Positions 17,107 to 25,124 of a DNA stretch of 35,664 bases are shown here, piece by piece. The notes below the pieces were generated by a model. That model saw only the letters and a list, made by a program, of their open reading frames with translations, ran no database searches and had not been told where the DNA came from. The stretch lies in the IMG/VR virus record IMGVR_UViG_3300021351_000053, positions 1 through 35,664 of that record; one strand, written 5' to 3'. Each line of letters begins with the position of its first letter. Within the stretch, counting starts at the first letter, position 1. A program made the translations under genes and the position numbers. Source of the DNA: a virus.

Positions 17107-18164
17107 TACTTCACCCCTTCGTCTTCACCTTCAGTGTTTAAATACTCCCGCCCGTAAATGACCTTCTCATCCTTCGGGTCGAGAGCAATAACCATCAAGC
17201 CAGTGTTGCGCTCAAATGCCGCCAACCACTCGCCAATCATCACGGTTTTTTTGTCATGTGTGAAAGATAAGAAATGCTGGGCTATCAGACTCAAAGAGTA
17301 CCCATCATTACGAGTATTCGCTAACCCCTTGGCGACCTCCACCGCCTCCAAAATGGAATCTTTGGTGTCCTTCGGAATCCTCATTGAAAAAGTCGTCCAC
17401 TCTTTGTCAGCCTCTTTCACCTCTTTCACCTGGTCCTCTGTTGGAGGAGCCACGCCCAATGACTCGCCTTCAAGCTCCTCACCACCAGCTATGGCACCCT
17501 TTCCATTGGATTTTCCACTGCCAGAAGAGATAAAAGGAAATTCAACAGGTTCGGGGTCATCTGGGGTCATCCCTGGAGGTGGGTTCATCTTGAGAGCAGA
17601 ATCATCTCGACGATCTTTCTTTTTTCCAGCCGCTTTGAGCCCTGCCCTGGCATGCTGCCCCAGCTCCTTCTCGCTTATTGACCTGGCCAGCTCGAACCAC
17701 TTGTCAGCATTCTGTGGGTCTACAACCCTTACCAAATGGTACGCTTTTGTCCATCCGATAGACTTCGCCTCTTCTATCAGGCGAGCATCACCCTTCTGTT
17801 CAACGTTGAACCACCAATGAATGGCCGAAAGCATATGAGCTTTGCGAACAGTAAATCCCAGCTCTGACTCGACGTAATCCTTGAAATGATCATGAGCGCC
17901 GAGGCTTTTCGCTGTATAGAGCCGCTCATTGCTCACCCTCCAGAGCAAATGGGCCATCTCGAAGTAAGTGTCCTCATAGACCTGTTTCAATCGTATGAGC
18001 TTCAGATGGACCTTGTTGGCCTCGGTCTCATCTGTCGTTAGGACCTCAACACCACGCTTGGCCCCTGACAGGGAAACAAGGTTCACACCCTTCTTTATCT
18101 TCTCTTCTTTTTCTTCCTTCTCTTCCTCGTCTCGATAACCACCACGTCGCTTGGCAACCTTCAT
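17106..18164 (-). CDS. Putative DNA-binding protein (unknown function)
   Basis: About 352 residues starting at ATG 18164, which overlaps the TGA of the ruvC-like gene (TGATG); an in-frame GTG one codon earlier is the alternative. The N-terminus is highly charged (EEEKEEKEEKIKKG). Residues about 55-125 (YEDTYFEMAHLLWRVSNERLY, then FKDYVESELGFTVRKAHML) resemble helical segments seen in phage and plasmid regulatory or partition-like proteins. A Pro/Gly-rich linker follows. Residues about 255-300 (TTFSMRIPKDTKDSILEAVEV) could be a ribbon-helix-helix-like domain. It is co-transcribed with the recombination genes. The DNA-binding assignment is an inference. Confidence 0.5.
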   Translation of the reverse strand: MKVAKRRGGYRDEEEKEEKEEKIKKGVNLVSLSGAKRGVEVLTTDETEANKVHLKLIRLKQVYEDTYFEMAHLLWRVSNERLYTAKSLGAHDHFKDYVESELGFTVRKAHMLSAIHWWFNVEQKGDARLIEEAKSIGWTKAYHLVRVVDPQNADKWFELARSISEKELGQHARAGLKAAGKKKDRRDDSALKMNPPPGMTPDDPEPVEFPFISSGSGKSNGKGAIAGGEELEGESLGVAPPTEDQVKEVKEADKEWTTFSMRIPKDTKDSILEAVEVAKGLANTRNDGYSLSLIAQHFLSFTHDKKTVMIGEWLAAFERNTGLMVIALDPKDEKVIYGREYLNTEGEDEGVK

Positions 18165-18781
18165 CACTCCATCACCTTCCCCTTCGTATTTTCAAACAGC
18201 CACCTGGCGGTAACATAGGCATCGGCCTCATGGTCTGTTTCAAAGATAATCTTGTTGAGCGCTAACGCCTCAAGGACCTTCTCCTTCTGGTTCTTGCCGC
18301 TGCCTCCATACCCCAGGACCGTCTTTCTAGCAGAATTGGCTGTCACTATTTCAGGGAAAATATGACAAGCAAGCCAAATCTGGGTCAGAACCACATAAAA
18401 CAAACCCCCGCGCTGAAGAACTTGACTTTTACCACCAAAAGACGCCCCTCCCCCCTCGATGGCAATATGCTTGATACGAAAATTGCGAATGATACCAATG
18501 ATTTCATTGGCAAGCCGGAGAATGCGATCTACACGGTCCCTCTCTGTCACCTTTTTTTTCTTGGTGCTCGTAAGAGGGCAACGAAACGTTGTAGACCGAA
18601 GAATGTGGCCCCGGTCTGTCAAAATCACCAGCCCTGTGTTCACTAACTCAAGGTCTAGTCCTAAAACTCTTCCAGGAGTCCTCCAGTTCTCGGCATTGAC
18701 AAGCGCCAAACCGAGTACGTCCGCCATCTGGGCAGGCAGGGATGCTGGATTCGGGGTTTTTTGCCGCTTCTCTAAAGACAC
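18164..18781 (-). CDS. RuvC-like Holliday junction resolvase
   Basis: A 205-residue RNase H-fold protein. The catalytic acids can be placed: LGLDLELVNTG (Asp43), IAIEGGG (Glu109) and TDHEADAY (Asp183, Asp187), the D-E-D-D pattern of RuvC. It would resolve branched DNA before packaging, a job done by endonuclease VII in T4. The start is GTG 18781 behind AAGGAGAAGG; the next Met (18727) has no ribosome site. The chosen start means a 134-base overlap with the end of the Cas4-like gene, unusually long here. Even without it the catalytic core, which begins near residue 38, would be intact. Confidence 0.82.
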   Translation of the reverse strand: MSLEKRQKTPNPASLPAQMADVLGLALVNAENWRTPGRVLGLDLELVNTGLVILTDRGHILRSTTFRCPLTSTKKKKVTERDRVDRILRLANEIIGIIRNFRIKHIAIEGGGASFGGKSQVLQRGGLFYVVLTQIWLACHIFPEIVTANSARKTVLGYGGSGKNQKEKVLEALALNKIIFETDHEADAYVTARWLFENTKGKVME

Positions 18782-19604
18782 TGACCTTCTCCTTCTCCTT
18801 CAACATCATTTCCGGATCAAACACTATTTGATGCTCGACAAACGCATCAGCCAAATGCTTCGATGTGCGATCCACATACACCAATCGACCATACTTCATC
18901 CCTGCGAGCCCCAGATACCAGTTGAGCTGTTTCACGTTGCCTTCGTCAGGGGCTTCTTTTATCCATCCCATCCCATCAGTTGATGACTTTGTTTTCAAAT
19001 CCCATAATTCACCGCCGTATGGACCCCAATCAATGACCCCATCACTCAGCCCTGCAACCTTCAATTCCAGGTCATAAACGAGAGGTTCAATATATCGAAA
19101 GGCACTGCGCCACGTTGGCTTGTGACCGCAAGCAGGACACACCTTTGGACACAACACTGAACTCCGAGGAGTCACTTTGTCAGTGTAACTCTCCCCATGG
19201 GAGAGAATCTCTGTTTTATCATCAGGGTCATACCCCTCGACATGAAGACAAGAGGGGCATTCCCACCCACCTTTGATGATGCGAGCAGGACCCATCCACA
19301 TCTCCTGAAACAAGGTATGATGAGCTGTGCCCCCATCCATCCACCAGCGATTATCAGGGCCTATCTCGTCAAGAAGAGGCACTCCCACCCGCTGGGCTAT
19401 AACCCATGCCCGTGGACACCAACCTGCAAGAATCGATGGAGAGAGCCACATGTCAGCGTCAACATGAACCTCCCTGGTCTGGACAATGGCCTCCATTATT
19501 CGGGGCTGAAGCCATAAATCACGAGGCATCTTCAAGCCTTTTTCTTCTTGGATTTTTTGAGCTATTTTGAGCTGTCCTCTTCTTACTAAATTTCCGAGAC
19601 CCAC
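18648..19604 (-). CDS. Cas4/RecB-like PD-(D/E)XK exonuclease with Cys clusters
   Basis: A 318-residue protein. GTG 19604 follows GGAGGAAGA. Landmarks of the Cas4/RecB/AddB nuclease family are: ILAGWCPRAW (Cys63), GGTAHHTLFQEMW (His95/96), LSDGVIDW (Asp188), ELWDLKTKS (Asp202-x-Lys204), the following NVKQLNWYLGLAG helix, and C-terminal Cys in CPDGGRTRFGACQC. Cys63 plus the C-terminal cysteines could hold an iron-sulfur cluster as in Cas4 and AddB. An extra zinc-ribbon-like insertion lies at 116-159 (CPSC, then CPKVCPACG). It probably acts as a nuclease in recombination beside the RecA-like protein and two resolvase-like enzymes. No Cas1 or CRISPR is near, so an adaptation role is unlikely. Confidence 0.82.
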   Translation of the reverse strand: MGLGNLVRRGQLKIAQKIQEEKGLKMPRDLWLQPRIMEAIVQTREVHVDADMWLSPSILAGWCPRAWVIAQRVGVPLLDEIGPDNRWWMDGGTAHHTLFQEMWMGPARIIKGGWECPSCLHVEGYDPDDKTEILSHGESYTDKVTPRSSVLCPKVCPACGHKPTWRSAFRYIEPLVYDLELKVAGLSDGVIDWGPYGGELWDLKTKSSTDGMGWIKEAPDEGNVKQLNWYLGLAGMKYGRLVYVDRTSKHLADAFVEHQIVFDPEMMLKEKEKVSVFREAAKNPESSIPACPDGGRTRFGACQCRELEDSWKSFRTRP

Positions 19605-20020
19605 TCTTCCTCCAACCCTGCTGCATCGAGCAAACGCTTGAACACACTACGAGGAACAGCTATCCAATCGGCCTCTGCAACAATCTGTCCTGGCTTGGCC
19701 AATTTGCTCATCACTCCAGGTTCAAACTGAATCGCCAAAGCAGGCTCCTTATCGAGCCCCGCTTCATCAGTGATTTTATTGAGCCATGCAACTTGCACCC
19801 TGAGAGACTGGTCCGTGGTGCGCTTGCACTCTATCAGGAATTCCATCAATCGGGTAGCCACCCCCCTAACATCACCCTTGAATCCCTGCTTGGAACCACT
19901 GCCAGGTTGAACACGCCCCTCCAAGACCTGAGCCGTGTCTTTTTCGTGCTTTTTTGGCTTGCGATCCCTAGCGGATTTGCCGCTTATCTCATCTCTCATG
20001 AATCGGGGAAGAGCCATCAT
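19586..20020 (-). CDS. PD-(D/E)XK resolvase-like nuclease (Hjc/VRR-type)
   Basis: A 144-residue protein. The active site reads HEKD (Glu26), PGSGSKQGFKGDV (Asp50) and FLIECKRT (Glu64-x-Lys66), a typical E-D-ExK arrangement of archaeal-type Hjc and phage resolvase-like nucleases, followed by SLRVQVAWLNKI. The ATG overlaps the recA-like stop (ATGA). Its substrate is likely branched or recombinational DNA, inferred from its neighbours. It is a different fold from the RuvC-like protein two genes downstream, so the phage may carry two junction enzymes. Confidence 0.75.
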   Translation of the reverse strand: MMALPRFMRDEISGKSARDRKPKKHEKDTAQVLEGRVQPGSGSKQGFKGDVRGVATRLMEFLIECKRTTDQSLRVQVAWLNKITDEAGLDKEPALAIQFEPGVMSKLAKPGQIVAEADWIAVPRSVFKRLLDAAGLEEEWVSEI

Positions 20021-21306
20021 GCACCAGGGACGAATCGAGCACAGAGGGCTTGGCGTATCGCAAAATTTATCTCTGGGTTGTTTTGGATTCCCTCAAGGAT
20101 TTCTTTTTGAGTAGAGAATTTCAAGCCCGCCATTCTGTATTCTTTTTTTGTTTTGTTTTTCTTGTTTTCCGTTTCTGTTATCAAGAATTTCATGGCTAGT
20201 TTATTGATATACTCACTCTCTTGAACCGTGCCATCCGGGAGCTGCTCATAAAAACCCTTCCGCCCCTTGGTTCCACAACTTCGATTTTTCGTGATCTCAA
20301 AATTGAACTTCTCGCTCACCATCGTGGAGATAACCTCTTTTTGGCCTCCATACTGTTCGGCAATAAAATCACCCTTGGAACCCCGGAACCTTACCTCGAT
20401 ATGCGCCCCGAAATCCTGACCCATTCCACCGGGCTTTACACTTGGGTCTCCGAACATGACCCCGATTTTCATCCTTGTCTGGTTGATCCAAATCTGGGTC
20501 AATCTCCGACCCGCCCTATGAACCCCCGACGCGCTAGAAATAAATTTCCTAACCCCTTTGTTGATAATTCTAGCCTGGAGCCCTTGTTGCCAGTCATGAG
20601 CACTAGCCTCCACCTCATCCTTTGGAACGAAATGAGCAAGGGAATCAAGAATCAACAAATCAACACAACCGCTTGAAGCAAAAACATGAGCGATATCAAT
20701 AGCATCCTCGCCTACCTCCGGCCTAACAAGCATCAATCGGCGAGGGTCCCCAAAATTGGCAAAATATCTCTTCTCAAATGCGTCCTCTGCATCTACAAAA
20801 ACCACAATAGGCTCTTCATATGAGTTTTTTTTGAATTTTTCTTTTTCTCTTGTTACCCGGTCAGCGTATTCCTTTGCTTTCTCACCAGGCTTTTTGGGAG
20901 AACGAGCCCAATCATGGTCCATACAGCCCTGGGTGTAACAATCACACTCCCCCGTGGCCGACCAACGAGCATCAGGATCAGCCGCTAGCTCTTTTTCAGT
21001 AGGAGGGACCGCCTCAATATTTTTCGCTGGCCTCCAACAATTGCGGCACAACGTTTGGAAAATCCCGGCAATCCTATGCGCCGTGGAAGTCTTCCCACCA
21101 CTCTTGTCACCCCAGAACGAATGCGCCCGGCCAATGACAACACCGAACCCACTTTCAAGGGAGCCCCCCAACCCCAGATCCAAGGCAAAAGAACCCGATG
21201 AAACGCGCATGTCTCTTGTTGCGATTCTTTCCCCACTGCCCAACACATTCGGTCCATACTTCTTGAGCAGCGCCGTCTTTGCGACAGCCAGACCGCTTTT
21301 TTCCAT
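20017..21306 (-). CDS. RecA/UvsX-like recombinase with Cys-rich insertion
   Basis: A 429-residue protein. Walker A is GDKSGGKT (66-73); Walker B-type strands are VFVDAEDAF (169-177) and LLILDSLAHF. QIWINQTRMKIGVMFGDP and the GGMGQDF loop match the RecA core, and the length fits RecA/UvsX. About 85 residues between Walker A and the VDAEDAF strand are extra. They contain CRNC (87, 90) and CDCYTQGC (121, 123, 128) followed by MDHDW, a plausible zinc-binding module not found in standard RecA. It should form filaments on single-stranded DNA for strand exchange. It lies 2 bases from the upstream gene and probably shares that gene's promoter. Confidence 0.88.
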   Translation of the reverse strand: MEKSGLAVAKTALLKKYGPNVLGSGERIATRDMRVSSGSFALDLGLGGSLESGFGVVIGRAHSFWGDKSGGKTSTAHRIAGIFQTLCRNCWRPAKNIEAVPPTEKELAADPDARWSATGECDCYTQGCMDHDWARSPKKPGEKAKEYADRVTREKEKFKKNSYEEPIVVFVDAEDAFEKRYFANFGDPRRLMLVRPEVGEDAIDIAHVFASSGCVDLLILDSLAHFVPKDEVEASAHDWQQGLQARIINKGVRKFISSASGVHRAGRRLTQIWINQTRMKIGVMFGDPSVKPGGMGQDFGAHIEVRFRGSKGDFIAEQYGGQKEVISTMVSEKFNFEITKNRSCGTKGRKGFYEQLPDGTVQESEYINKLAMKFLITETENKKNKTKKEYRMAGLKFSTQKEILEGIQNNPEINFAIRQALCARFVPGA

Positions 21307-21308
21307 GT

Positions 21309-21665
21309 CTAATAACCCGGCTTCCTTTTTGATGCCCTGCTTTGATCTGCTGCCTTTGGTTCCTTGGAACCGCCGTCACGGACTTCCATGACCTCGGTTT
21401 CACACCTCTGCTCGACCCACCTCTTCGCGAACTCGTCAGCCGCGTCAATGTCTTCGACATAGCAAGGCAGTTCCAGGGTCACGTCAAACCTGGCCGATTC
21501 AAAGTTACCAAGGTTCATCGTAAGCCCATAACCACGCCTCACACGGGCCACAGGGCCTTTGAAGTCGTGGGTGAAAACCACCTCTTCCTTTGCATCTGTT
21601 TTGTAATCCTCACCCTTATGAGAAAAACGCCCATCAATAAAGGCGATTGCTACTTCTTCAGCCAT
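21309..21665 (-). CDS. Small conserved-looking protein beside recA
   Basis: A 118-residue protein whose core reads GLTMNLGNFESARFDVTLELPCYVEDI followed by a helix AADEFAKRWVEQRCE, an alpha/beta arrangement. The last 25 residues are basic and flexible. ATG 21665 has an excellent GGAGGAG site and lies just downstream of a strong promoter. Its position directly before the recombinase suggests a recombination accessory role, but no motif proves it. Confidence 0.65.
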   Translation of the reverse strand: MAEEVAIAFIDGRFSHKGEDYKTDAKEEVVFTHDFKGPVARVRRGYGLTMNLGNFESARFDVTLELPCYVEDIDAADEFAKRWVEQRCETEVMEVRDGGSKEPKAADQSRASKRKPGY

Positions 21666-21683
21666 ATCTCCTCCACTCCATTC

Positions 21684-21711
21684 ATTCTAGGCACTAATAA
21701 AGGATTGTCAA
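21684..21711 (-). promoter_or_regulatory. Promoter of recombination operon
   Basis: The minus strand has TTGACA (21711-21706), a 16-base spacer and TAGAAT (21689-21684), then a 118-residue gene behind GGAGGAG. The -35 box touches the stop codon of the upstream regulator gene. This is one of the best promoter matches in the window. It would drive the small protein, RecA-like recombinase and the nuclease genes. Confidence 0.7.
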
Positions 21712-21712
21712 C

Positions 21713-22315
21713 TTATTGAGCCGCTGATTCGATCTGATTTTGATACAAGCTATCTCTGACCTCGATATCCCTCAGATAACTCTCGTTGCGTCTGGAATTC
21801 GTCTGGGCCAGGGCACTCTCGAATTCCGTGCAATTGACAGGCACCCCCGCCTTGACCCACTCGGCCTCAATTTTTCCGTACATGTGGGGATCAACAGGAT
21901 AGAGTCTTCTCTTCGTTCCAATCATCTCCCGAACAGCATCCATCATGGCTTGTGTGTAGAACCTAAATTTCCTGGACCCCTGAATATATGGAGTCTTGGG
22001 CAATATTTCGCTCTTTTCCCACTCATTAATGGATTGAACAGACCTACTGATAAACATCGCAAAGAAGCCGATGGAGTAGAGAACAATCTCTCCACCGTCG
22101 CCTGTTCTATACCTTTTTGGGACTTGATGCCTCGGGACCTTTACCCTCGGAGTCGACCGTTGACGCTCTCTGTGTTCAGCCGATTGACCCAACACTTTTT
22201 CTTTGTAATCAGGGTCCTTTTCATAAGCAGACTTCCTCTTGCTAGAAATCCGCTCCTTATTCGCCTGATACCATTCGCTGTAATAATCTTTTCTTGGACT
22301 TGGTGACTTTGCCAT
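21713..22315 (-). CDS. HTH (MerR-like) DNA-binding regulator
   Basis: A 200-residue protein. Residues 83-130 (GFFAMFISRSVQSINEWEKS, then RKFRFYTQAMMDAVREM) fit a MerR/excisionase-type winged helix-turn-helix: a helix, a recognition helix ending in WEKS, a wing with KFRFY, and a long helix. The N-terminus is basic and Tyr-rich (KDYYSEWYQANKERISSKRK). ATG 22315 has AGGAG upstream. The promoter contains a 7+7 palindrome over its -10 box, suggesting autoregulation. It lies between the replication and recombination blocks and may control the switch between them; this is inference. Confidence 0.65.
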   Translation of the reverse strand: MAKSPSPRKDYYSEWYQANKERISSKRKSAYEKDPDYKEKVLGQSAEHRERQRSTPRVKVPRHQVPKRYRTGDGGEIVLYSIGFFAMFISRSVQSINEWEKSEILPKTPYIQGSRKFRFYTQAMMDAVREMIGTKRRLYPVDPHMYGKIEAEWVKAGVPVNCTEFESALAQTNSRRNESYLRDIEVRDSLYQNQIESAAQ

Positions 22316-22333
22316 TTTGTGTCTCCTGGTAAC

Positions 22334-22361
22334 AAACTAACACTTAGTTTGGCATTGTCAA
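22334..22361 (-). promoter_or_regulatory. Promoter with built-in palindromic operator
   Basis: The minus strand has TTGACA (22361-22356), a 16-base spacer and TAGTTT (22339-22334). The palindrome AAACTAACACTTAGTTT (22334-22350, 7-bp arms, 3-bp centre) covers the -10 box and most of the spacer, where a bound dimer would block polymerase. The adjacent gene encodes an HTH protein, the obvious candidate ligand. Confidence 0.65.
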
Positions 22362-22364
22362 TGA

Positions 22365-24182
22365 TTACCCAGCCACCACAGTCCCCAGAGTCGCGTAATA
22401 ATCCCTCCTATACCGCTCTCTTTTCGAGGCCAAAGGAATCCCTAAATCAACGATATCGCAAACAATTGGCGCAGGCTTGCCCCGGCATGTCCCAGCTCTC
22501 CAGGGGCAATAATGCTCACACTTCTCTTTTTTGGGTAAACAGATTCTTCTAATACGACCAAGAGACTGCTGCACGTCACTAATGGGACTTACCAAGAACT
22601 CGGAATCAATAGCAGGAATATCAGTGCCTTCTGAGCACATTTGGTAAGTTGCCAGGACTACCCGCGCACGCTCGGCCTCCACAAGCTCGGCCTGGGTCCT
22701 TTTCTTCTTCTTCTCAACCTTCTCCTGACAAATCTTGAACTCCTTGGCGATATCATAAAGCTGGGAGTCTTCCAGGTCCTCAAGAGTCACATGGACCCAT
22801 TCCAAATCTTCGTCAGCGTCCGTTATAATTCCAGCAATTGCAGCATAATCACCCAATTTCATGATCAAATGATGGCTCTTGCTCATGTTCTCTTTGTTTG
22901 TCGAGATTAGAGGCTTGATATCTCCCATGTCATGAAGAGGTTTCCACTTCCTGGCCATGCTTCGATAAATGGTCTCAATAGCCCTCTGCCGCCCTCCGTC
23001 CTTCATGGGCCAAGACCTTGGAGCGAGCTTCGGACGGACCTCGCCCGTGAACCATTCGCCCACATAGAACCCCGTGGTCAGCTCTTCTCCGGATTCTTCC
23101 CTCCATGCCTCCCGCAAAGAAGCCTCCAACGTTCTCAGATGGTCGAGCCTTTCCGAGAGAACAAAAAGCTTCCTCTGGGCCGGAGCCTTCAGAGCCTTGA
23201 CCATTTCAGTAACAGCAGCCTTGTTTCTTTTTTTTAATCTGACCAGAACATTGATCACAATAGGAGCCTTGATTGAATCCCTTTTCACCACAGGAGGGAG
23301 AGACGTGTTTTCTATCTTGATCATTCTGACATTGGGCTTCGGAGTCTCGGTCTTTGCCTTGTAGACAATTTCCCCAATATGCCACCAGAAAACTTTGTCC
23401 GCCCCGTCCATCCTCCTCGGGGTAGCAGTGAGCCCCAACCGGAAGGCAGCCGGGAACTTGGGGGGAATAAGGGAAAATGTGGGAGCCCCCGTGCGATGAA
23501 CTTCATCAGTAATAACAATCCCCGGCCAATCATAAAGCTCTTTTGGGTATCTTTCCCCGTTATCCAAAGCAAGACTTTGGACCATGGCAACAACCAAATG
23601 CTTCCCCTCGAAATCGCACTTTTTCTCCCGAACAATCCCCACCTTGATACCTGGAAAAAACGCCTCGGCTCTGCTTATCCATTGGGTCTGGAGAAATTCT
23701 TTGTGAACGACGATCAACGTGGTTCGTTGAAGCTGATTGACGAGCCCAAGGGCTGTCGCCGTTTTTCCGGCCCCTGTGTCAGCCTGGAAAATCCCACCCA
23801 GGAGCAGACCAATCCGACGGTCACTAACTTCTTCCTCTACTATCTGCCTGTATCGATCACAGAACAGGTCGATAACCTCCCCCTGCTCGGCATAAGGCCC
23901 CTCATGGGTCAGAAGGCATTCAGGCCGCTCGTCCCACTCATGCCCAAATGAAATATCCCAATCGTACTCATAGGGCTGATTCGCTGTTTTGAACCAGAAA
24001 GACCTGGGTACCCCAAACTCGAAGGAGGTCTCTTGGTAGCACCTCACAGGCTCAGGTCTGATGTCATCATATCCACTGGCCTTGCGGGGAGTGATTGTCA
24101 GGGTTTTTCTAAAATATGAAATAAGCTCAGGGTCCATCTCGCTCTTTGCGAGCCAAACCATTCCAGATACACGAGGGCGCAT
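22365..24182 (-). CDS. SF2 DNA helicase, UvsW-like
   Basis: A 605-residue protein starting at ATG 24182, chosen for its AGGAGA ribosome site; a longer frame back to 24389 exists but would overlap the SSB gene. SF2 motifs in order: FQADTGAGKTATA (Walker A, 134-141), TDEVHR (DEVH, 226-229), GLTATPRRMDG, then CSEGTDIPAID and QQSLGRIRR near the C-terminus. T4 UvsW is a branch-migration helicase of about 500 residues with the same motifs. A Cys-rich segment after motif VI (CLPKKEKCEHYCPWRAGTC) could bind zinc. It would process recombination intermediates or stalled forks together with the SSB and RecA-like protein. Confidence 0.85.
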   Translation of the reverse strand: MRPRVSGMVWLAKSEMDPELISYFRKTLTITPRKASGYDDIRPEPVRCYQETSFEFGVPRSFWFKTANQPYEYDWDISFGHEWDERPECLLTHEGPYAEQGEVIDLFCDRYRQIVEEEVSDRRIGLLLGGIFQADTGAGKTATALGLVNQLQRTTLIVVHKEFLQTQWISRAEAFFPGIKVGIVREKKCDFEGKHLVVAMVQSLALDNGERYPKELYDWPGIVITDEVHRTGAPTFSLIPPKFPAAFRLGLTATPRRMDGADKVFWWHIGEIVYKAKTETPKPNVRMIKIENTSLPPVVKRDSIKAPIVINVLVRLKKRNKAAVTEMVKALKAPAQRKLFVLSERLDHLRTLEASLREAWREESGEELTTGFYVGEWFTGEVRPKLAPRSWPMKDGGRQRAIETIYRSMARKWKPLHDMGDIKPLISTNKENMSKSHHLIMKLGDYAAIAGIITDADEDLEWVHVTLEDLEDSQLYDIAKEFKICQEKVEKKKKRTQAELVEAERARVVLATYQMCSEGTDIPAIDSEFLVSPISDVQQSLGRIRRICLPKKEKCEHYCPWRAGTCRGKPAPIVCDIVDLGIPLASKRERYRRDYYATLGTVVAG

Positions 24183-24192
24183 AGATTCTCCT

Positions 24193-24255
24193 GTCAAAAA
24201 CCCTATGCACCCCCCTCGAATGACCTGGGGGGATAAATCATTGTCAGGGGTGCAT
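24193..24255 (-). promoter_or_regulatory. Hairpin between SSB and helicase genes
   Basis: On the minus strand ATGCACCCC pairs with GGGGTGCAT over a long loop (24205-24255), followed by AGGGTTTTTG and then the helicase ribosome site. A CCCCCC run inside the loop can instead pair with the same GGGGGG run. It could be a weak terminator or attenuator, or a translational switch for the helicase. Confidence 0.45.
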
Positions 24256-24297
24256 GAAGGAAAATTCAAAAGGGAGACAAGGACAAGAGCGTTTCGT

Positions 24298-25056
24298 TCA
24301 ATAGGGGGCTTCTTCATCATTTTTTGATGAGCCACCATCACCATTCTCATCTGGCCTTGCAGCACCAAACATTGCATCCAACTCTTCATTGGAGCGAACT
24401 TCTAAAATCTCCCCATATTCATAGGGTTCCCAAGGCGCTCTCTCCCACAGCTTATCAAGAGTGACATATTTTTCGGGATCACTGATTGCCTCGTTGACCT
24501 CTTTAGCCCACTCCTTCAATTGAGTCTTTCCGTAGGCTATGATTTCTTTCGGAGGGATTTTTTCAACCAACGTGAACTCATCGCCCACGCTTTCCGTTTT
24601 TCCCCCGCTTCGATAGATGTCAAAAATACATCCTGCCAGGCCGCCATTTTGCTTTTTGATCCGCTCTAATTTTTTCAGAACACCAGGCTTGTCTTTCCCT
24701 CCCAATTTGGCAACGAATAGCTCTCGCCCAAAGCAAAAACTCCTGCCCTGTTTGCTTTCCCAGGGAGTCATATTGATAACTGTGAGCATCCCAATAAAAC
24801 TGGGCTTGCGATCAGGATATCGCTTGCAAACGGCGCACTCACCATCCATTCGATTACGCACCTTACATGGTTCGTAATTCCGCCAACTTCCATTGTGTTT
24901 GAAATTGTGTTCCCAGAATGTCGTGGGATTGTCATCGAGGAAGATGACTCTTTTATCAGTATCCGGTGGCATCCAAAAACGACGTGGCCCCTTGGGACCG
25001 TCATCGAAATCATAGGCATTGTTTGATGACTCAAATCCAGTGTTAAACCAACCCAT
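24298..25056 (-). CDS. Single-stranded DNA-binding protein, gp32-like
   Basis: A 252-residue protein from ATG 25056, which follows AAGGAG at eight bases; an upstream in-frame ATG at 25122 would lie in the leader hairpins. The N-terminus (MGWFNTGFESSNNAYDF) is basic/aromatic. A Cys/His cluster (His50, His54, Cys64, Cys74, Cys77) resembles the zinc site of T4 gp32-type proteins. The tail is acidic (DENGDGGSSKNDEEAPY), as in SSBs that dock replication partners. Position between primase and helicase supports the call. It would coat single-stranded DNA in replication and recombination. Confidence 0.72.
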   Translation of the reverse strand: MGWFNTGFESSNNAYDFDDGPKGPRRFWMPPDTDKRVIFLDDNPTTFWEHNFKHNGSWRNYEPCKVRNRMDGECAVCKRYPDRKPSFIGMLTVINMTPWESKQGRSFCFGRELFVAKLGGKDKPGVLKKLERIKKQNGGLAGCIFDIYRSGGKTESVGDEFTLVEKIPPKEIIAYGKTQLKEWAKEVNEAISDPEKYVTLDKLWERAPWEPYEYGEILEVRSNEELDAMFGAARPDENGDGGSSKNDEEAPY

Positions 25057-25071
25057 AATATATCTCCTTAC

Positions 25072-25117
25072 CTGCTCACCAGAGCAGCATTCATTCTTAC
25101 GTGCAGCACCGCTGCAC
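25072..25117 (-). promoter_or_regulatory. Two-hairpin 5' leader of the SSB gene
   Basis: The predicted transcript start (about 25118) is followed at once by a perfect 7-bp hairpin (25117-25101, 3-base loop). A second 6-bp hairpin (25087-25072) lies just before the AAGGAG site at 25069-25064. T4 gp32 represses its own translation by binding a structured leader, so an analogous control is plausible here. Confidence 0.5.
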
Positions 25118-25124
25118 TCCATAC

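Noticed and set aside
18648-19604. CRISPR adaptation module suggested by the Cas4-like nuclease
   Set aside because: No Cas1, Cas2, effector or repeat array is visible; neighbours are recombination genes.
24183-24389. Upstream extension of the helicase gene by 69 codons
   Set aside because: It overlaps the SSB gene, has no ribosome site, and spans a strong hairpin; ATG 24182 has AGGAGA at good spacing.
25057-25122. Upstream ATG start for the SSB (22 more residues)
   Set aside because: It lies at the edge of the predicted transcript and is covered by leader hairpins; ATG 25056 has an AAGGAG site.
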